A DNA stretch of 22,181 nt from Streptosporangiaceae bacterium (lineage in GTDB: Bacteria > Actinomycetota > Actinomycetes > Streptosporangiales > Streptosporangiaceae). The position numbers were made by a program, and so were the translations under genes. The DNA is taken from the NCBI GenBank assembly GCA_025934635.1, contig JAICWX010000132.1, positions 1 through 22,181 on the forward strand, written 5' to 3'. The notes beneath the pieces are model-generated. The model saw only the letters and a list, made by a program, of their open reading frames with translations, ran no database searches and was not told where the DNA came from. This document shows positions 15,534-21,834 of the stretch, in pieces; the stretch's first letter is position 1; each line of letters opens with the position of its first letter.

Positions 15534-15561
15534 GCACTGCGGATGACGCACTGCGGATGAC
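15534..15561. repeat. 14-bp perfect tandem repeat in the bS22 leader
   Basis: gcactgcggatgac occurs twice without a gap (15534-15547 and 15548-15561), 19 nt before the bS22 start codon. It falls in the presumed 5' untranslated or promoter region. No clear promoter was found in 15562-15720. Confidence 0.8.
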
Positions 15562-15720
15562 GGGTACGCCAACACGCTCGCCCGGTGGGGGCGGCTGGAC
15601 ACACACCCAACGTAAGAGGTTACCCCTGATACGGCGTGCTAGGGCAGCCGATCCCGGCCATGCGCCGAACCCCAGGCCAGCCGGGACCCGCGGGAGGGAA
15701 CGCCCTGCGGGCGGCCAGGC

Positions 15721-15746
15721 CGCGCGGCGGTGCTTCCCGCCGCGCG
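15721..15746 (-). terminator. Second hairpin of a tandem terminator
   Basis: CGCGCGGCGG (15721-15730) and CCGCCGCGCG (15737-15746) form a perfect 10-bp stem with a 6-nt loop. It lies 12 nt beyond the first hairpin in the direction of HTH-gene transcription. There is no U-tract, as is common in actinobacteria. Confidence 0.6.
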
Positions 15747-15758
15747 CCCCCGCATGCC

Positions 15759-15788
15759 AGCCGGATTCCCGCGGACGGGAATCCGGCT
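15759..15788 (-). terminator. Strong hairpin terminator after the HTH gene
   Basis: AGCCGGATTCCCG (15759-15771) and CGGGAATCCGGCT (15776-15788) form a perfect 13-bp stem with the loop CGGA. It starts 30 nt downstream of the HTH stop. The stem is symmetrical, so it could also act on the plus strand. Confidence 0.75.
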
Positions 15789-15818
15789 TGGGTGGAGCGG
15801 TCCGAGTCCAGGAGCGGC

Positions 15819-16019
15819 TCAGCCCGTACCGACGAATGCGGCCCGCAGGTACTGGTTGACGGCTGCTTCCGGTACCCGGAAGGAGCGTCCTACGCGGATC
15901 GCTTCGAGCTCGCCGGAGTGCACCAGTCGATACACGGTCATCTTCGACACGCGCATGATCAAGGCCACTTCGGCAACCGTGAGAAACCTAACGTCACTAA
16001 GGGGGGTTTCGCTTGCCAT
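15819..16019 (-). CDS. Excisionase-family helix-turn-helix DNA-binding protein
   Basis: A 66-residue MerR-like/excisionase-type winged HTH protein. FLTVAEVALIMRVSKMTVYRL (about 12-32) is the helix-turn-helix, and AIRVGRSFRVPEAAVNQYL (40-58) is the wing plus closing helix. Such single-domain proteins are conserved chromosomal genes in actinobacteria, related to BldC but not identical in sequence, and do not imply a prophage. ATG 16019 is chosen because GGAAGAGG lies 8 nt upstream. The frame is open 17 codons further to 16070 without a ribosome binding site. Two strong hairpins follow the stop. No integrase or other phage gene is nearby, so a regulatory role is more likely than excision. Confidence 0.88.
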   Translation of the reverse strand: MASETPLSDVRFLTVAEVALIMRVSKMTVYRLVHSGELEAIRVGRSFRVPEAAVNQYLRAAFVGTG

Positions 16020-16087
16020 CGAACTTGCCTCTTCCGTACGAAGCCGAGCACTTGACGGGATTCGGCGCACCAGTCACGTACGTCTCC

Positions 16088-16115
16088 AGAGTAAGTCCCG
16101 CACAGAAAAGAGCAA
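16088..16115 (-). promoter_or_regulatory. Putative promoter of the HTH gene
   Basis: On the minus strand TTGCTC (16115-16110) and TACTCT (16093-16088) are spaced 16 nt, giving a leader of about 60 nt. The -10 is good and the -35 weak. Confidence 0.4.
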
Positions 16116-16316
16116 CCCCGTCCATAGCTTCATTGTTGTTACTGTTTGGACGCAATCATCAGGAGGCGACCCCCGGGAAAGCCTCGTTCGCCACTCTGAG
16201 CTGCATCTTTCCAGTACGTCTTTCGGCTGTTATCAGTTGACATCTGTCACCCCAGAACAGCATTGCGTGAAAAAAACTGTTCCCGTGACCCGCGTGCACT
16301 TGCATTTGCACAACTA
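16116..16316. other. AT-richer intergenic region with two short dyads, no gene
   Basis: The interval between acuC and the HTH promoter is noticeably AT-richer than the rest. It holds GAACAG (16255-16260) facing CTGTTC (16277-16282) across a seven-A run, and GTGCA (16294-16298) facing TGCAC (16307-16311). No coding sequence is convincing. An acuC terminator may be here, but no proper stem precedes the T-tract on the minus strand. Confidence 0.5.
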
Positions 16317-17495
16317 TCAGAACGGTGCAGACAGCCCGTGCCAGGCAAATACGGCACGGCATGTGTTCATGATCGTGGCGTCCACGCGATCGGCGGGATC
16401 GATGCCCGCGGAGACCGCAATGAACTCAGCCGATGCGCCATCGGTCATCCGTTCGGGCGCGTATTCACCAGTCCGTTCGGCCGCGAACGAACGCCAGCCG
16501 GCCGGCACCGGCAGCGCCGGGTCGACGGGGTCGCCCGAGGCCACCGCGAGCAGGTGCGTCCATGTCCTCGGCACCACCTGCACGAGCTCGTAGCCGCCGC
16601 CCCCGGTGAGCAGCCACCGTCCGCCGGCCACCTCGTGGGCCAGGTCGTGCATCATGAGCTCGGTGCGCCGCTGCCCGTCCACGCTGAGCGACAGGTTGGC
16701 CAGCGGATCGAGCCGGTGGCTGTCGCAGCCGTGCTGGCTGACCAGCACCTCCGGCGCGAATGCGCGCAGCAGCGGCGGGACCACCGCGTCGAACGCACGG
16801 AGCCAGCCCGCGTCGCCGGTGCCCGCGGGCAGCGGCACGTTGACGGCGTAGCCCCGGCCGTCCTCGGCCCCGATCTCCGTCGCCAGCCCGGTGCCGGGGA
16901 ACAGCGTCGCCGGGTGCTCGTGCAGGCTGATCGTCAGCACCCGGGGATCGTCGTAGAAGGCCGCCTGCACCCCGTCGCCGTGATGCACGTCGACGTCAAC
17001 GTAGGCGATCCGCTCGGCCCCCTGGGCCAGCATCCACTTGATCGCGATGGCCGGGTCGTTGTAGACGCAGAAGCCGCTGGCCGACCGGCGCATGGCGTGG
17101 TGCAGGCCGCCGGCGATGTTCACCCCGTGCCCGGTCTCGCCCCGCCAGACCGCACGGGCGGCGGCCAGGGTGGCCCCGGCCACCAGCGCGGACGCCTCGT
17201 GCATGCCCGCGAAGACGGGATTGTCGGTGGTGCCGAGCCCGTACCGGCCGTTCGGCCGGCCGTCCAGGCCCGCCGCCCGGACCGCGTCGATGTAGGCGGC
17301 GTCGTGCACCAGCTCGAGCTCGGCCTGCTCGGCCGGGGCCGGCGTCACCATCGTCACGTCCGGCCTGCTCAGCACGCCGAGCTCGCGGGCCAGCGCCATG
17401 GTCAGCTCGACCCGCACCGGCGCCAGCGGATGCCCGGGACCGAAGTCGTACCCGGTCAGCCGCTCGTCCCAGGCCAGCGTGAGCGGGCAGGCCAC
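16317..17495 (-). CDS. acuC: AcuC-type histone deacetylase family protein
   Basis: A 392-residue arginase/deacetylase-fold zinc hydrolase of the class I/II HDAC family. It has the His pair in GGLHHAMRR (His132, His133), zinc ligands Asp169 and His171 in DVDVHHGDGVQ and Asp258 in HGCDSH, and catalytic Tyr302 in GGGGYE. Bacterial AcuC removes acetyl groups from lysines, classically reactivating acetyl-CoA synthetase, but that target is an inference here and no acs or acuA is in the window. GTG 17495 is the only possible start after an in-frame stop just upstream. It overlaps by one base (TAGTG) the stop of a 9-residue micro-ORF. proC lies 42 nt upstream on the same strand. Confidence 0.93.
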   Translation of the reverse strand: MACPLTLAWDERLTGYDFGPGHPLAPVRVELTMALARELGVLSRPDVTMVTPAPAEQAELELVHDAAYIDAVRAAGLDGRPNGRYGLGTTDNPVFAGMHEASALVAGATLAAARAVWRGETGHGVNIAGGLHHAMRRSASGFCVYNDPAIAIKWMLAQGAERIAYVDVDVHHGDGVQAAFYDDPRVLTISLHEHPATLFPGTGLATEIGAEDGRGYAVNVPLPAGTGDAGWLRAFDAVVPPLLRAFAPEVLVSQHGCDSHRLDPLANLSLSVDGQRRTELMMHDLAHEVAGGRWLLTGGGGYELVQVVPRTWTHLLAVASGDPVDPALPVPAGWRSFAAERTGEYAPERMTDGASAEFIAVSAGIDPADRVDATIMNTCRAVFAWHGLSAPF

Positions 17496-17533
17496 TAGCC
17501 GGCCCCCACTAGTAGGCCCTCCATAGCCGGCCC
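17496..17533 (-). promoter_or_regulatory. Duplicated start region with micro-ORF before acuC
   Basis: Directly after the proC stop AAAGGAGGG precedes ATG 17524, which opens a 9-codon frame (MEGLLVGAG). This ends in TAG 17497-17495, sharing its G with the acuC GTG. The 10-bp sequence tagccggccc occurs at 17496-17505 and again at 17524-17533, so this region looks like a short duplication. Translational coupling into acuC is an inference. Confidence 0.5.
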
Positions 17534-17537
17534 TCCT

Positions 17538-18380
17538 TTAGTCGGCGCCGAGTTCGCGGCCGCGGTCGCGGGCCGCCTCGATCGCGGCCAGGAACGCGGC
17601 CCGGACCCCGTGCCGCTCCAGCTCCCTGATGGCCGAGATCGTGGTCCCGCCGGGCGAGGTGACCGCCTCGCGCAGGATGACCGGGTGCTCGCCGGACTCG
17701 CGCAGCATGGTGGCCGCGCCGTAGACCGCCTGGGTGATCATTTCCAGCGCGGCGCCGCGGGCCATGCCGAGCAGGATGCCCGCGTCCACCATCGACTCGA
17801 CCAGGTAGTAGACGTAGGCCGGGCCGCTGCCGGACAGCGCGGTCGCGGCGTCCTGCTGCGACTCGGGAATCCGCAGCACCTTGCCGACCGGCCGGAGCAG
17901 CTCCTCCGCCCGGCGCAGGTGCTCCTCACCCGCCCCGGACCCGGCCGAGATCACGCTCATCGCCTCGTCGACCAGCACCGGCGTGTTCGACATGACCCGG
18001 ACGACCGGGTTACCCGGGTTACCCGGATCGCCGGGATTGCCGGGACCGCCGGGTCGCAGCCGCCGGGCGATGAACGCCGTGGTGATCCCGGCCGCGACCG
18101 AGATCACCAGGGTGTCCGGGGCCACCACCGGCGCTATCTCGTCGAGCAGCCTGCCCATGTCCTGCGGCTTGACCGCCAGGACCAGGGTGTCCGCCAGTTT
18201 GGCGGCCGAGGTGGCGTCCGTCACGCCGATCCCGTAGCGGTCCCGCAGCTCGGCCGCCCGTTCCTCGCGCCGCACCGCGGCCACCACGGCGGACGGGGAC
18301 CGGCCCGCCCGCAGCAGGCCGGAGAGCAGGGCCTCGCCCATCTTGCCGGTGCCCAGGATCGCGATCATGGTGTTTCCCAT
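17538..18380 (-). CDS. proC: Pyrroline-5-carboxylate reductase
   Basis: ProC reduces pyrroline-5-carboxylate to proline with NAD(P)H, the last step of proline synthesis. The 280-residue protein has IAILGTGKMGEALL with the GxGxxG motif at 10-15, LAVKPQDM, SVAAGITT, ALSGSGPAYVYYLVESM and the family signature PGGTTISAIRELERHG near the C-terminus. Residues about 110-124 are an insert of GNP/GDP repeats not typical of the family. They are encoded by 9-bp repeats and lie just before VVRVMSNTP. ATG 18380 has AAAGG about 11 nt upstream; ATG at codon 5 is an alternative. It begins 8 nt after the proline dehydrogenase stop, so an operon is likely. Confidence 0.96.
   Translation of the reverse strand: MGNTMIAILGTGKMGEALLSGLLRAGRSPSAVVAAVRREERAAELRDRYGIGVTDATSAAKLADTLVLAVKPQDMGRLLDEIAPVVAPDTLVISVAAGITTAFIARRLRPGGPGNPGDPGNPGNPVVRVMSNTPVLVDEAMSVISAGSGAGEEHLRRAEELLRPVGKVLRIPESQQDAATALSGSGPAYVYYLVESMVDAGILLGMARGAALEMITQAVYGAATMLRESGEHPVILREAVTSPGGTTISAIRELERHGVRAAFLAAIEAARDRGRELGAD
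18005..18056. repeat. 9-bp tandem repeats within proC
   Basis: Degenerate copies of ccgggttac run from 18005, the first two exact. They encode the (G-N/D-P) insert in ProC. Confidence 0.75.
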
Positions 18381-18388
18381 TCGCGGGG

Positions 18389-19315
18389 TTACCTTTCGGG
18401 CCGGAGCGAGCGGAGGAAGAAGGCCAGGTTGGCGGGCCGCTCAGCCAGCCTGCGGACCAGGTAGGCGTACCAGTCACCGCCGTACGGGACGTAGACGCGC
18501 ATGCGCGCGCCCATGTCGGCCAGCCGCCGCTGCTCGGCCGGGCGGATGCCGTAGAGCATCTGGTACTCGAAGCTGTCCGGGGCGCGGCCGGTCAGCAGGG
18601 CCAGCGACGTGGTGATGTCGACCAGCCGCGGGTCGTGGGTGGCCAGCATCGGGTAACCAGGGCCGTTCATCAGCGCCCGCAGGCAGCGCGCGTACGACGA
18701 GTCCACCTCGCGGCGGCTGGTGAAGGCGACGGTGTCCGGCTCGTCGTAGGCGCCCTTGCACAGCCTGACCCTGGTCCCGTAGGCGGCCAGCGCGCGGCAA
18801 TCCGCCTCGCTGCGCCGCAGGCAGGCCTGGATGACGCAGCCGAGATCGCCGTACTCGCCGCGGAGCTGGGCCGCGATCCGCAGCGTCGGCTCGATCGCGG
18901 CGAACTCCTCGGCGTCCAGGGTCACCGTGGTGCCCGCTTCGCGCGCCGCGGCGCAGATCCGGCTGATGTTCTCCGTCGCGGTCCTGACCCCCAGGAAGAG
19001 CCCGACCGCGGTCGGCTTCACCGAGACCTCCGCGGTCCCGCCGCCGGTCAGCCCCTCCGCGCCGAGCTTGCCGACCAGCTGGATGTACTCGTCGGTGGCC
19101 GCCGCGGCCTGCGCCGGGTCCTTGGTGTCCTCACCCAGGTAGTCCAGGGTGACCAGCAGCCCGGCCGCCCGCAGCTTGCGGGTCACCCGGACCGCGTCGT
19201 CGGCGGTCTCGCCCGCCACGTACCGGTCGACGATGGCGCGCGTCTGCGGCGCGGTCGTGATGAGCTCGCGCAGCCGGGTACTGGCTGACGCCGCAAGCAG
19301 GGCTCTGCGCAGCAA
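18389..19315 (-). CDS. Proline dehydrogenase (monofunctional)
   Basis: A FAD-dependent TIM-barrel enzyme oxidising proline to pyrroline-5-carboxylate. In 308 residues it shows VSVKPTAVG (97-105), RLCKGAYDEP (184-193), FEYQMLYGIRPAE (249-261) and YVPYGGDWYAYLVRRLAERP (275-294). The last includes the Arg288/Arg289 pair that binds the proline carboxylate. This is the monofunctional type; no P5C dehydrogenase domain or gene is in the window. The start is TTG 19315 with GGAGG 10 nt upstream; no ATG or GTG fits better at the N-terminus. It sits 8 nt before proC, which encodes the opposite redox reaction on the same intermediate. Confidence 0.93.
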   Translation of the reverse strand: MLRRALLAASASTRLRELITTAPQTRAIVDRYVAGETADDAVRVTRKLRAAGLLVTLDYLGEDTKDPAQAAAATDEYIQLVGKLGAEGLTGGGTAEVSVKPTAVGLFLGVRTATENISRICAAAREAGTTVTLDAEEFAAIEPTLRIAAQLRGEYGDLGCVIQACLRRSEADCRALAAYGTRVRLCKGAYDEPDTVAFTSRREVDSSYARCLRALMNGPGYPMLATHDPRLVDITTSLALLTGRAPDSFEYQMLYGIRPAEQRRLADMGARMRVYVPYGGDWYAYLVRRLAERPANLAFFLRSLRPER

Positions 19316-19355
19316 GGCGGGCTGACCTCCGTCTTTCGGGGCGTCCAGGGGTTTC

Positions 19356-20405
19356 TCAGACTATCTGGCGGCGGCGCAGCGTCACCTTCACGTTCGCGCC
19401 GGCGTCCGGCGGCACGATGACCTCCTGCGCCGCGGCGATGCCCCCGGCCAGCAGCGGCGCGTCCACCGGTACGTTCCGCTTGACCTGGGCCAGCCCGATC
19501 GGGCCGAGCTCGTAGTGCCGGGCGGCCGAACCGGTGAAGCCGACCGTGGCCCGCTGCCCTTCACCGTCACCCGTGGTCTCGACCGGGTCGCCGTGCTCGG
19601 GGAGCCGGTCCACGCTGCCGTCCAGGTGCAGGAAGACCAGCCGCCGGGGCGGGTGGCCGAGGTTGTGCACCCGGGCCACCGTCTCCTGGCCCCGGTAGCA
19701 GCCCTTGTTCAGGTGCACGGCGGTGTCGATCCAGCCCACCTCGTGCGGGATCGTCCGGTGATCGGTGTCCAGGCCGAGCCGGGGCACGTGCGCGGCGATC
19801 CGGAGCGCCTCGAACGCCCACATCCCGGCCGCGGCAGCCCCCCGCCGCACCAGCTCACCGGCCAGTTCGGCCAGCAGGTCCCGGGCCACCACCAGATCAA
19901 TGACCCCGAACGAGTCCGGTTCCACCCTCGCCGTCACCCCGTCGAGCCCCACGGTCAGGTCGTCACCGCGCGGACCCAGCACCGTGAGCACCGCGTAGTC
20001 CGCGCTGACGTCGGCCACCTCGACCCGCATCATGAACCGCATGGACTCGAGGAACTCCGTGAGCGACGGCGCCGTGCCCGGCTCGACGTGCAGCCACGTC
20101 GTGGTGCCGTCGTCGGTCAGCGTCAGGTGGTGTTCCACGTGCCCGTTCGGGCTGAGGACGAGAGCCTGGGCGGTATTGCCCGGCGCCAGCCCCGTCAGGT
20201 GCTGCGTGGTGAGGCTGTGCAGCCAGGTCAGCCGGTCCGCGCCGGTGATCCGCAGCACGCCCCGGTTGGACCGGTCCACGATCGCGGCGGCGCTCTCGGC
20301 CGTGCGCTGCTCGCGCAGCGGGTCGCCGTAGTGCCAGGCCACACCCTCATCCGGCCACGGTGCTTCCACCGCGCCCGGCCAGCTCAATAGCGGGCTCTTG
20401 CTCAC
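19356..20405 (-). CDS. ygfZ: YgfZ/GcvT-family folate-binding protein
   Basis: A 349-residue protein of the GcvT-like, tetrahydrofolate-binding family that supports iron-sulfur cluster assembly or repair (IscA/YgfZ pathway). The signature KGCYRGQE lies at 234-241, with conserved Cys236. Upstream are RGVLRITGADRLTWLHSLTTQ (48-68) and RIAAHVPRLGLDTD, and a C-terminal barrel domain follows (VGFTGSAA, IGLAQVKR). GTG 20405 is preferred because AAAGGA lies 6 nt upstream. An ATG 39 bases earlier is in frame but has no conserved sequence. The gene is 72 nt downstream of the Fur-family gene and 40 nt upstream of the proline dehydrogenase gene, all on one strand. Confidence 0.93.
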   Translation of the reverse strand: MSKSPLLSWPGAVEAPWPDEGVAWHYGDPLREQRTAESAAAIVDRSNRGVLRITGADRLTWLHSLTTQHLTGLAPGNTAQALVLSPNGHVEHHLTLTDDGTTTWLHVEPGTAPSLTEFLESMRFMMRVEVADVSADYAVLTVLGPRGDDLTVGLDGVTARVEPDSFGVIDLVVARDLLAELAGELVRRGAAAAGMWAFEALRIAAHVPRLGLDTDHRTIPHEVGWIDTAVHLNKGCYRGQETVARVHNLGHPPRRLVFLHLDGSVDRLPEHGDPVETTGDGEGQRATVGFTGSAARHYELGPIGLAQVKRNVPVDAPLLAGGIAAAQEVIVPPDAGANVKVTLRRRQIV

Positions 20406-20477
20406 CGCGTGTCCTTTCTCTACCCCACCCTTATCCCGCCCCATGCCTGCCTTGCCCCATCAGAGGGTATGACTCAT

Positions 20478-20948
20478 TCAGCGGGGACGGCATTCCTGGC
20501 AGCGGCCGAAGACGGTGAGGTGGCCGACGTCGGTCTCGAAGCCGTGGCTCTCGTCGAGGGCGGTGATCAGCGGGCGGATCGCGTCCGGGCCGATCTCGGT
20601 GACCCGGCCGCAGTCGCGGCAGACCAGGTGCACGTGGTCGGCGTGGCTGGCCAGGTGGTAGGTGGGCGCGCCGTGCCCGAGGTGGGTGTGCGTCACCATG
20701 CCCAGCTGCTCGAGCAGCTCCAGCGTGCGGTAGATGGTCGAGATGTTGACGCCGCGCGCCGTCTGCTGGACCTGCGCGCCGATCTCCTCCGGGGTGGCGT
20801 GATCGAGCCGCGCCACCGCCTCCAGCACGAGCTGGCGCTGCGGGGTCACCCGGTAGCCGCGGGCGCGCAGCTGTTCATCCCACCCGCGCACGGCCACGCT
20901 GGGGGACGGTACGTCTTGACCTGGCGCCTGCGGCGCGGGCCGGTCCAT
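20478..20948 (-). CDS. Fur-family metalloregulator, Nur (nickel)-like
   Basis: A 156-residue Fur-family repressor. The winged helix is at about 25-95 (GYRVTPQRQLVLEAV, NISTIYRTLELLEQLG). The metal-binding/dimer domain has VCRDC (Cys110, Cys113) and GRCQEC (Cys150, Cys153). His87 and His89 in VTHTHLGHGAPTYHL, His50, His105, His107 and His143 fall 17 positions after the metal-binding histidines of Streptomyces coelicolor Nur as I remember that numbering. This favours a nickel-responsive Nur over ferric Fur or Zur. The start is ATG 20948. It has no ribosome binding site, but TACTAT ends 6 nt upstream, so the mRNA is probably leaderless. Longer in-frame starts to 21134 run through the divergent promoter region and are not supported. 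Confidence 0.88.
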   Translation of the reverse strand: MDRPAPQAPGQDVPSPSVAVRGWDEQLRARGYRVTPQRQLVLEAVARLDHATPEEIGAQVQQTARGVNISTIYRTLELLEQLGMVTHTHLGHGAPTYHLASHADHVHLVCRDCGRVTEIGPDAIRPLITALDESHGFETDVGHLTVFGRCQECRPR

Positions 20949-20954
20949 GGGCTC

Positions 20955-20960
20955 ATAGTA
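20955..20960 (-). promoter_or_regulatory. -10 box of a leaderless Nur-like gene transcript
   Basis: TACTAT on the minus strand ends 6 nt before ATG 20948. Transcription would then start at or beside the A of the ATG. No clear -35 is visible. Confidence 0.5.
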
Positions 20961-21013
20961 GTTCGGCCCGGTATTCCCCTGGCCGGTGTGATCGGGGGCA
21001 CGGGAAAATTCTC

Positions 21014-21043
21014 TTGCCTGCCCGGCGACCGGGCGGCTAACGT
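21014..21043 (+). promoter_or_regulatory. Promoter of the plus-strand small transcription unit, with spacer dyad
   Basis: TTGCCT (21014-21019) and TAACGT (21038-21043) are 18 nt apart. The spacer contains the perfect dyad GCCCGG-cga-CCGGGC (21020-21034), positioned where a repressor or a twist-type activator could bind. The predicted start is near 21050. Confidence 0.5.
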
Positions 21044-21077
21044 TCGGGGTAAGCGGGAAAGGAGGTGGTCCGAAAGT

Positions 21078-21116
21078 ATGCATGGTAAACGGACTCGTGA
21101 GGTGGCTGCCAGCTAG
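21078..21116 (+). CDS. 12-residue micro-ORF with near-perfect Shine-Dalgarno
   Basis: ATG 21078 to TAG 21116 encodes MHGKRTREVAAS. GAAAGGAGGTG (21057-21067), 11 consecutive bases complementary to the 16S rRNA 3' end, lies 10 nt before the ATG. It is the strongest ribosome binding site in the window. The peptide is basic and hydrophilic, with no membrane segment. It could be a leader peptide, a small protein, or a ribosome-loading element of the RNA that contains it. I cannot name a family. Confidence 0.5.
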   Translation: MHGKRTREVAAS

Positions 21117-21177
21117 CCGCCTACCCGCCGGCATGACGTCCTGTGGGGCGGCGGCCGGCTAATTCCTGGCAGACACC

Positions 21178-21264
21178 GAGTCCCCGGGCTGGCCGACCTT
21201 GTCCAGTCGGTCCCGGTACGGCGCACCCGCGTAGTACCGGAGTCGCCCGGGGGCTTATTTTTTT
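21178..21264 (+). terminator. Intrinsic terminator formed by the closing stem of the RNA junction
   Basis: The 12-bp P1 stem (21178-21189 with 21245-21256) is followed at once by A and TTTTTTT (21258-21264). The T-tract only suits plus-strand transcription. Such a clean U-tract is unusual in this GC-rich window. Confidence 0.6.
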
Positions 21265-21300
21265 GTCCCCGTTGCTTTTGGCCCCGCGCTCTCGTTCTAG

Positions 21301-21834
21301 TTATTCATCTTCGTCGCCGAAGCTGACGCGCTTGAGCTGGGCCGACAGGTGCGGCTGGAGTTCCTGGCCCACCGCGGCCATGTCGTAGGCGTACGCCAGA
21401 TCCTGCTCCCCGGGCCCGCCGCCCGGTACCAGCCCGTACAGCCGGCGCCCGCCGGTCACCTCCTTGGCGCTGGCGGTGCGGGCCACCACGTCGGTGGCCA
21501 TCTCGATGCGGGTGCCGGATAGCTCGCCCAGGTAGATCTCGACGATCCCGGTGGGATGCGCGAGCATCACCTCGAGCTGGCGGTCCGGCCGCGGGCGCCA
21601 GTACCCGCTCTCGGTGCCGAGTGGCGGGCCGATGTGCCCCTCGTCGTCCAGCCGCCAGGTCCGGCTGGTGTAGATGAAGAACGGCTTGCCGTTGTGGCTG
21701 AAGCTGATCTCCTGCCCGAACTGGAACGACTCGATGGTCGGGTATCCGCCGACGCCGGCTCCCTCCCACCGCCCCAGCAGGAAGCTCAGTGCTTCCAGGT
21801 CGGGATGGAGGTCAAGGTAAGGATGCATCGCCAT
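21301..21834 (-). CDS. Nitrobindin-type heme-binding beta-barrel protein (FABP-like, DUF1794)
   Basis: A 177-residue protein of the nitrobindin/THAP4-like family. These small ten-stranded barrels bind haem b and react with nitric oxide and peroxynitrite; Mycobacterium tuberculosis Rv2717c is a studied member. The family pattern is present: LSFLLGRWEGAGVGGYPT (16-33) with the GxWxGxG motif, ESGYWRP (75-81) and the C-terminal LQPHLSAQLKR. His162 in the last is the likely proximal haem ligand. ATG 21834 and ATG at codon 3 are both possible, and the ribosome binding site is weak. It overlaps the end of the small membrane-protein gene by 23 bases, so coupled translation is likely. It converges on the small-RNA unit. 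Confidence 0.9.
   Translation of the reverse strand: MAMHPYLDLHPDLEALSFLLGRWEGAGVGGYPTIESFQFGQEISFSHNGKPFFIYTSRTWRLDDEGHIGPPLGTESGYWRPRPDRQLEVMLAHPTGIVEIYLGELSGTRIEMATDVVARTASAKEVTGGRRLYGLVPGGGPGEQDLAYAYDMAAVGQELQPHLSAQLKRVSFGDEDE

Larger units (their letters stand above)
21050..21264 (+). ncRNA. Candidate structured small RNA with three-way junction (dual-function?)
   Basis: A predicted transcript of about 215 nt begins after the promoter at 21014-21043. It carries a 12-codon ORF at 21078-21116 and folds at its 3' end. P1 pairs 21178-21189 with 21245-21256 (12 bp, two G-U). P2 pairs 21191-21197 with 21206-21212. P3 pairs 21213-21219 with 21234-21240, with an inner CGC/GCG stem. P1 is followed by A and seven T. 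No plus-strand gene follows closely, since the neighbour on the right is convergent, so this looks like a standalone unit rather than a riboswitch. It matches no RNA family I recognise. The 21117-21177 part can also form GCCGGC/GCCGGC pairing (21127-21132 with 21154-21159). Confidence 0.5.

Noticed and set aside
15819..16019. Prophage or integrative element remnant
   Set aside because: The excisionase-type HTH is the only such hint; no integrase, attachment repeats or composition shift accompany it.
16270..16316. T-tract on the minus strand as an acuC terminator
   Set aside because: Only a 5-bp dyad about 17 nt upstream precedes it, so no proper intrinsic terminator stem is formed.
21002..21013. 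GAAAATTCTC as a Fur box
   Set aside because: It is a short imperfect palindrome far below a 19-bp Fur box and does not fit the Nur-type spacing either.
20949..21134. N-terminal extension of the Fur-family protein
   Set aside because: No conserved residues, and it would cross both divergent promoters; ATG 20948 follows a leaderless -10.
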